Assembly (NCBI RefSeq): GCF_009193295.2
Contig: NZ_CP059973.1
Location: 3,162,001 to 3,226,000 of the forward strand
DNA: 64,000 bases
Direction: 5' to 3'
Source: Bacteroides luhongzhouii
GTDB taxonomy: Bacteria; Bacteroidota; Bacteroidia; Bacteroidales; Bacteroidaceae
The notes below the pieces were generated by a model, which searched no databases, was not told where the DNA came from, and saw only the letters and a program-made list of their open reading frames with translations. Positions 58,773-64,000 of this stretch are shown piece after piece (positions within the stretch are counted from its first letter, which is position 1; the number at the start of each line of letters is the position of its first letter). The translations under genes and the position numbers were made by a program.

Positions 58773-60401
58773 CTATACTCTTTCCGCCCAGATCGGTGAA
58801 CTCCAAGCCCATTGTCCGTCACGTTGGCGAACGCGTACATAGTAATAATCCGTATCTCGCTGCGGCTCTTTATCTTCCATGTAGTGTTCCAGAGTGAAAC
58901 AGCTTTCCGGCATGGCACGATTGAAGAGAATAGCCTCACTCAACCAACCGATCATGAAGTGTGAACGTGAACCTTCGAGCAACTCGCCCAACGTATGTTC
59001 AAACTTCTTGCCATTGAATTCGGCAATGACCTTACCGTCTTTGGGCATTTCCACATCAAGGATTACAGCTTGCATGGCTGCTGTAGTCGTATTCGGATTC
59101 TTGCTGCTGTACATATCCAGTTCGGTTTCCTTGTCACCAACGGATACAATACGGTTGACATGTGTGTGGAATTCAGTTTCACCTTCTTGTGGAGAAGTGA
59201 ATGCTGCGCCACGGAAACAAGGAGTTACACTATGAATCTGGCCTTTGTCTACCGACAGTTTTCCCTGCCAATGTACGTATTTCTCTTCACGATTCCAACC
59301 AAAATCAACTTTAACTTTGCAACGTACCGTATTACCTTCCGGAGCAACGGGAGTCAACGGACCACTCATACGAGCCAAAATCTGCCCGTTTTTTACAATA
59401 TCTACGTAGTCGATACAGCTTTCACCTGTGACATTCAGATAGATACGGCGGCTGTTACCGCGAACTACATCACCCATGAAAGCATCGTTGAGGCGGAAGT
59501 CGATAATAATCTTATCACCGGTTGCGGCACATACGTGACGGGTACGCAGAGCTTCCCAAATGGCGTCGCGAGTCAGTGACGGAGCCATGATACCGATGCG
59601 TCCGTCGCCATAGCTTCCCGGATAACCGGAGTGTTGGTCGGTAGATGCCATGATACCAAACTTATTGCCCAATTCAAGACCATATTGAATGGTTCCTTCC
59701 CATTGGCGTGGTCCCATATCATGCAGATAGGGATAGTCTCCCTGATCGCTTTCTGCCAGACCGTGACGGGAATACATTTCTACGAATGGAGTAATATCTC
59801 CTTCGGTAAAGCATTTCCAGTTGTAACCGCGATAACCACCCTGATAACCCATGTGGTGCGGGGTAACGAATACCTTATGTCCTTTTGCTTTTTCTTTCCA
59901 GTCTTCGATTGAAGTACATTCTACAAGTGGTGCGTCCAAATCATAGTTCAGCGCAACATGGTCTCCATGTTCCATACTATGAGCTTCGTATCCTACAAAA
60001 GTCAGGAATTCACCTTCCTTGTTATACTCATTTGTCATTTTTACATACTTCTCATAGCCGCCTTCACGCAAACGCTTAAAAGCTCCCGTGTGGTAATCGA
60101 TCACCCATTTCAAGCGGGGATCATCTGCTCCGGGAATATCCGGCCACATAGCATGAGGAGTAACACTAACAAAATCCAATTGTCCTTTCGCTGCTTCAAA
60201 AGCATCGCGCATGTCGCCGTGTCCGTATGTGATGTTACAGTGGTTGTGTAAGTCGCCCCAATACATTTTGAGGTTGCTGGCTGATGGCATAATTTTCTTA
60301 GCCTCTTTGCTTCCTGCTGCGCAAGAACCGAGCAAGCTGCCTGAAGCTGCCAGTCCGAGGAAAGACCAGCCTGTGTTTTTTAAAAACTTTCTTCTATCCA
60401 T
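58773..60401 (-). CDS. PHP/DUF3604-type metal-dependent hydrolase-like lipoprotein
   Basis: 542 residues. The N-terminus DRRKFLKNTGW with a hydrophobic stretch and LLGSC (Cys 27) looks like a twin-arginine-type signal with a lipobox. The PHP-like metal site is seen as WGDLHNHCN (His 52, His 54), VTPHAMW, VGYEAHS, VTPHHMG and ASTDQHSG. The C-terminal third (about 330-540) is a beta domain. It sits between the sulfatase and the ROK kinase in the heparan sulfate cluster. No enzymatic step has an obvious need for it; a phosphatase, sulfatase-like or sugar hydrolase role are all possible. Confidence 0.75.
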   Translation of the reverse strand: MDRRKFLKNTGWSFLGLAASGSLLGSCAAGSKEAKKIMPSASNLKMYWGDLHNHCNITYGHGDMRDAFEAAKGQLDFVSVTPHAMWPDIPGADDPRLKWVIDYHTGAFKRLREGGYEKYVKMTNEYNKEGEFLTFVGYEAHSMEHGDHVALNYDLDAPLVECTSIEDWKEKAKGHKVFVTPHHMGYQGGYRGYNWKCFTEGDITPFVEMYSRHGLAESDQGDYPYLHDMGPRQWEGTIQYGLELGNKFGIMASTDQHSGYPGSYGDGRIGIMAPSLTRDAIWEALRTRHVCAATGDKIIIDFRLNDAFMGDVVRGNSRRIYLNVTGESCIDYVDIVKNGQILARMSGPLTPVAPEGNTVRCKVKVDFGWNREEKYVHWQGKLSVDKGQIHSVTPCFRGAAFTSPQEGETEFHTHVNRIVSVGDKETELDMYSSKNPNTTTAAMQAVILDVEMPKDGKVIAEFNGKKFEHTLGELLEGSRSHFMIGWLSEAILFNRAMPESCFTLEHYMEDKEPQRDTDYYYVRVRQRDGQWAWSSPIWAERV

Positions 60402-60453
60402 GATATAATTGTTTTTGGTTAATCTTTATTTATATAAATGGGGATTAATATTG

Positions 60454-60586
60454 CACCACAGAGGACACAGAGGTTTACTATTTTTTATTCACTATAAAGT
60501 AACACAGAGTCTCACGTATTTATCGCTCTGTTTTACTTACGGAAAGAAGAGAGAAAAACTCTGTGCCCTCCGTGTCCTCTGTGGTG
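60454..60586. repeat. REP-like inverted repeat between the sulfatase and PHP genes
   Basis: A 20-base arm CACCACAGAGGACACAGAGG at 60454-60473 pairs with 60567-60586 (19 of 20). The loop holds further copies of ACACAGAG. It is an intergenic palindrome of a type seen elsewhere in Bacteroides, unlike a terminator. It fills most of the 202-base gap. Confidence 0.7.
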
Positions 60587-60603
60587 AACCCATAAATTAT
60601 CAT

Positions 60604-62220
60604 TTAGCGATTTTTCATTAGTCGGCGATCACCTTTGAAAAGAATCTTTTCCTTTTCATCCGGGTCCGTATCTTTATACTGTTTTTGAGTTTCCTGAAGC
60701 AGTTGCATCAGTTCTTTTTGCTTTTCAGCATATTCCGGTTTGCCGAAGACATTGTTCATTTCTCTTGGGTCAGCTTTCATGTCATACATTTCCCATTCGT
60801 CGATATCGTTGTAGAAATGAATCAATTTGAAATCTTGCGTGCGAATACCATAGTGACGTTTCACAGAATGTTCTGCAGGATATTCGTAGTAATGATAATA
60901 AGCAGCTTTGCGCCAGTCGGCAGGAATTTTGCCTTCGTTCACTAATACAGGTTTCAGGGAGGCTCCTTGAATATCTGATGGAATCTCTATTCCGGCAAAG
61001 TCGAGGAAAGTAGGAGCAAAGTCTACATTCATACTGATGGCATTACTGGTACTTCCTGCTTTAATAGCTTTCGGATAACGGATGACAAGCGGCATGCGCT
61101 GACATTCTTCATACATGAATCGTTTGTCAAACCAGCCATGTTCGCCAAGGAAGAAACCCTGGTCGGAGGTGTAGACAATGATTGTATTGTCCAGTTCACC
61201 AATTTTTTCGAGATAATTCAACAAGCGGCCGATATTTTCGTCTACTGCCAGAACTGTCGCCAGATAATCACGCATATATTGCTGATATTTCCAGCTGATT
61301 AATGATTTACCTTTCAGATCACCTTTACGGTATTCGGCAATGCGTTGTGCGTATGCAGAATCCCATTTATTCTGAACTTCAGCCGGCATACGTTTGTACA
61401 CGCTGTAAAGACGGTTGGTGGTATCTTTCAGCATCTCTTCACGAGTCAGTAATTTGAGGTCCCAGTCGTTCGTCAATGTATATTCGATGGACATATCCTG
61501 TTCACGGGCTGCTTTTCCACGGCCTTCATAGTCATCGAACAGATTAGCCGGTTCCGGGAAAGTAGTATTGTTGAATATACCCAGATGGCGGGGGGCAGGC
61601 ATCCAGTTGCGATGCGGGGCTTTCTGATGATACATCATGCAGAAAGGCTTGTTCTTATCGCGCCCTTTGAGGAATTCAATGGCTTTATCAGTAATAATAT
61701 CTGTGGCGTATCCTTTTTCTACAATATGTTTTCCGTTTTCCCAAAAATCAGGATCATAATAGTCACCTTGTTCGTGTTGGCCGCTAAGGATACTCCAATG
61801 ATCGAATCCTTGTGGTTCACTGATAAGATGCCATTTACCAATTATTGCAGTCTGATATCCGGCTTGTTGAAGCAGTTTGGGGAATGTCTGCTGATCTCCG
61901 TTGAATGTACTTGCGTTATCGGTAAAACCATTTTCGTGGCTGAACTTACCGGTGAGGATGCACGCGCGTGAAGGTCCTGAAAGAGCGTTGACAGCATAAC
62001 AATTGTCAAAACGGATACCTTCGTTGGCAATCCGATCCATGTTAGGAGTCTGAATCAAATTTCCTCCGTAACAGGACATTGCTTGAGTGGTATGGTCATC
62101 CGTCATCATGAAGATGATGTTCGGTTGTCTGGTCTCTTCTTTCTTTTGATTGCCGCAAGAAGCGAGACTTAGTGCAGCTAGTGGGAGGAGTAGGGCAGAG
62201 GGAGTGTAATAGTTTTCCAT
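60604..62220 (-). CDS. Sulfatase, serine-type (S1), likely N-acetylglucosamine 6-O-sulfatase
   Basis: 538 residues. Lipoprotein-type signal (LAALSLASC, Cys 22). The active-site signature is SGPSRACILTG, with Ser 81 to be converted to formylglycine by anSME. Metal ligands: MMTDDHT at the start and TSDQGFFLGEHG later. The C-terminal subdomain has YHYYEYPAEHSVKRHYGIRT, a layout I associate with the S1_11 GlcNAc-6-O-sulfatase of the B. thetaiotaomicron heparan sulfate locus. It removes 6-O-sulfate from heparan sulfate fragments in the periplasm. A small hairpin lies between it and the lyase gene. Confidence 0.88.
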   Translation of the reverse strand: MENYYTPSALLLPLAALSLASCGNQKKEETRQPNIIFMMTDDHTTQAMSCYGGNLIQTPNMDRIANEGIRFDNCYAVNALSGPSRACILTGKFSHENGFTDNASTFNGDQQTFPKLLQQAGYQTAIIGKWHLISEPQGFDHWSILSGQHEQGDYYDPDFWENGKHIVEKGYATDIITDKAIEFLKGRDKNKPFCMMYHQKAPHRNWMPAPRHLGIFNNTTFPEPANLFDDYEGRGKAAREQDMSIEYTLTNDWDLKLLTREEMLKDTTNRLYSVYKRMPAEVQNKWDSAYAQRIAEYRKGDLKGKSLISWKYQQYMRDYLATVLAVDENIGRLLNYLEKIGELDNTIIVYTSDQGFFLGEHGWFDKRFMYEECQRMPLVIRYPKAIKAGSTSNAISMNVDFAPTFLDFAGIEIPSDIQGASLKPVLVNEGKIPADWRKAAYYHYYEYPAEHSVKRHYGIRTQDFKLIHFYNDIDEWEMYDMKADPREMNNVFGKPEYAEKQKELMQLLQETQKQYKDTDPDEKEKILFKGDRRLMKNR

Positions 62221-62236
62221 AATGATGAAGGAATCC

Positions 62237-62259
62237 CTCCCTCTCCTTGGGAGAGGGAG
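62237..62259. repeat. Intercistronic hairpin between the PL12 lyase and sulfatase genes
   Basis: Perfect 10-bp arms CTCCCTCTCC / GGAGAGGGAG with a 3-base loop, directly between two genes of one cluster. No T run follows, so it is more likely an mRNA stability or processing element than a full terminator. Confidence 0.55.
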
Positions 62260-62267
62260 AGACTTTA

Positions 62268-64000
62268 TTATAATTTGTATTTTAATGACTGTTTCTTTCC
62301 GTTTACTTTCACTTCTACTTCCAGTCCGTTCTCATCGAACGCCTTGTTCTTGAATTTAGCTGCAAATTTAGGGGCATCTGCACTCTTTTTAACTGGGTAG
62401 ATAACAGTGATGTAACGTACAGCTTCTTCACCGTCTTTCTTCACGTTGAAAGATACATTCATACGTTTGTAACGTTTGCGATAAGCAGTTGAGCACCATC
62501 CCGACTCTTTCTTCATCGTCATACCGTCAGGACCGAAACATTGTAGTTTCATGTTGCTTCCGTCTTCAAATTGTGTCAGGAACGTCATGTCTTCGTGGCT
62601 GTTGGCGATTTCTCCTTTCGGCATTTGATAATGAAGATTGATGGAACCTTTGGCACTACCGGTCATTTCGTCTACAATGACAAAGTAAGTGTTGTCAACG
62701 AAGAAAACAGAACGACGGTGTTTCAGGTTCTTGTAACTGGGATTTTCGGTCACTAAAGTTTGGATAGCACCTTCCGGTTGCCATAATTTAGTAACAGATT
62801 CTGTCGTATCCAGGTTTTTGTTGTTCAGCGTTACTGTGTTGTGAACACAAGTCTGACGGTGCCAGTTGCGTTGTTCCATCACTTCGCCTTCACCGGCATA
62901 TACATACGAACCTGAATCCGGGAACAAATTCTTGCCGTTGAACCAAAGTTCAAACGTTCCGTTATCCGGCTGACAATGCCAGAATGCTTTCGGACCTGCT
63001 TTTACTACCATTTGAGTAGCATCCATTCCCCATGAGTTGCGGAATACAAAGAAACCTGATTTCAAGAATCCTTTAGACATATAATCCGGCAATGCACCTT
63101 CTTTTCCTTCGGTTGCGAAGTATTTGATAGCTTGGTTTTTCGGGAACAGTTTACTCCATGCTTTGTAGTTTTTTACCATTTCTTTCTTTGTTGTCAACTT
63201 AGCATCGCTGAAACATGGGTTGGTATAATCAGGGAAAGAAATGTTTGCGTAGAACATAATCATGCTTTCGATTGTATCCAGGTAATCCTGCGGGAATTCT
63301 TTACGGAATCCGTTTGCATCCGCGATACCCAATGCCTTGCAGAAAATGTTGATAGCTGCCAGATGATAATGCGGGTCGAGTTCGAACTGTCCGCCGTCTT
63401 CGTATACCTGTACATGAATTTCACGGTTCAGAATATCGATACCGCTTTTTCTCCATGCCGGGGCGTCTTTAAATTCAGGGAAGAAAGCACCGGCGTAGAT
63501 CATACGTTGAGCTTCGAACAGCAAGTGGTTACCTTGATCAGAGTAGTTGGCAAGGATGTGTATAGCATGTTTGTGATAGTTCACCAGGAATTCTGTCAGG
63601 AAGTCCGGAGTGAAAGAAGGCGAAGGAAGGAATAACTGGAACTGTGAAGTCTGGTCCTGCAGGCGATTACTAACTTCCAACGGGCGCCATGCGAAACGTA
63701 CATTTTCTACTTCACCTTTGATTTTTCCATCACTTATCAGCTCATATTCTTTCTTGTCCATCTTTACCAACGGATTCTTTTTAATCCAGTCGATATACTG
63801 ATGTGCCCATTCTTTAGCATATTTCTCGTCACCGGATATGCGATAAGCCTTTCCCATCGGAGTGAACCATTTGTGGCGGTGCAACTGCCAACGGAGTTCA
63901 TTGTCTTTCACCGGCCAGTACTGCCAGTTGATGTCTTCTCCGTAGTTGTAAGAAGGCTGATAACCTTTATGTACGAAGAATGTGTGTTTCAATCCGTCAT
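62268..64000 (-). CDS. Heparinase II/III family lyase, PL12-like (5' end outside window)
   Basis: The frame is open to the window edge: 577 codons visible; the first codons (DGLKHTFFVHKG) are internal, so roughly the first 90 residues with the signal peptide are missing. The toroid part shows YSDQGNHLLFEAQRM and VYEDGGQFELDPHYHLAAI; the C-terminal beta domain has WHCQPDNGTFELWFNG, RQTCVHNTVTLNN and FVIVDEMTG. These fit heparin-sulfate lyases of family PL12 (heparinase III type), which cut low-sulfated heparan sulfate. It leads the visible gene cluster on the minus strand. Confidence 0.87.
   Translation of the reverse strand, partial: DGLKHTFFVHKGYQPSYNYGEDINWQYWPVKDNELRWQLHRHKWFTPMGKAYRISGDEKYAKEWAHQYIDWIKKNPLVKMDKKEYELISDGKIKGEVENVRFAWRPLEVSNRLQDQTSQFQLFLPSPSFTPDFLTEFLVNYHKHAIHILANYSDQGNHLLFEAQRMIYAGAFFPEFKDAPAWRKSGIDILNREIHVQVYEDGGQFELDPHYHLAAINIFCKALGIADANGFRKEFPQDYLDTIESMIMFYANISFPDYTNPCFSDAKLTTKKEMVKNYKAWSKLFPKNQAIKYFATEGKEGALPDYMSKGFLKSGFFVFRNSWGMDATQMVVKAGPKAFWHCQPDNGTFELWFNGKNLFPDSGSYVYAGEGEVMEQRNWHRQTCVHNTVTLNNKNLDTTESVTKLWQPEGAIQTLVTENPSYKNLKHRRSVFFVDNTYFVIVDEMTGSAKGSINLHYQMPKGEIANSHEDMTFLTQFEDGSNMKLQCFGPDGMTMKKESGWCSTAYRKRYKRMNVSFNVKKDGEEAVRYITVIYPVKKSADAPKFAAKFKNKAFDENGLEVEVKVNGKKQSLKYKL

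Overview
The window looks like a chromosomal segment of a human-gut Bacteroides, closest in layout to the B. thetaiotaomicron/ovatus group. The evidence is the repeated Bacteroidota promoter box TAnnTTTG upstream of many genes (with a TTTG about 19 bases further upstream in the clearest cases), near absence of Shine-Dalgarno sequences, Bacteroidota-specific families (DUF4199, DUF3276, DUF5606, DUF4250, BACON/M64 lipoproteins), a SusB-type GH97 enzyme, and part of a heparan sulfate/heparin utilisation locus at the right end. The species assignment is inference from gene content and order; no search was run.

Left part (1-7.9 kb): the 5' end of a lipoprotein gene, a GT2 glycosyltransferase and a DUF4199 membrane protein (minus strand); an SRP RNA directly followed by tRNA-Thr(UGU); a complete 1,439-bp ISL3/ISAon1-type insertion sequence with 23-bp terminal repeats and an 8-bp target duplication; enolase; then a minus-strand group of a degenerate M23-like protein, a gluzincin-like secreted protein, CrcB and a pentapeptide-repeat protein.

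Middle (8-31.7 kb), mostly housekeeping: GH97 alpha-glucosidase, a PurF-like protein lacking its catalytic cysteine, peptidase T, GcvT, a CPA2 antiporter, a HIT protein, the minus-strand rplY-pth-S4 group, the DUF3276 protein, the plus-strand nusB-yajC-ybbR-coaE-DUF5606 run, ClpB, LysR/YccF/YeiH, and RecA with peroxiredoxin and carboxynorspermidine dehydrogenase.

32-52.7 kb: secreted proteins of unknown role, DnaK with an unusual leader, an M64 peptidase lipoprotein, a second CPA2 antiporter, PiT plus its DUF47 partner, DedA, two decayed gene remnants, an ECF sigma / putative anti-sigma / Spy-like / outer-membrane barrel operon, and a ClC transporter followed by a striking 22-bp-period array of palindromes.

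Right end (52.9-64 kb): endonuclease IV, then the minus-strand heparan sulfate cluster read in the order PL12-type lyase (cut by the window edge), sulfatase with an S-x-P-S-R active site, PHP-domain lipoprotein, ROK kinase, MFS transporter and a large PL15-like lyase. Together these would cleave the polymer, remove 6-O-sulfate, import the sugar and phosphorylate it. The PHP-domain protein has no obvious step in that pathway. Five genes (eno, the M23-like gene, the YeiH gene, the DUF4250 gene and nfo) have a promoter box lying inside the longest possible reading frame, which fixes a shorter start.
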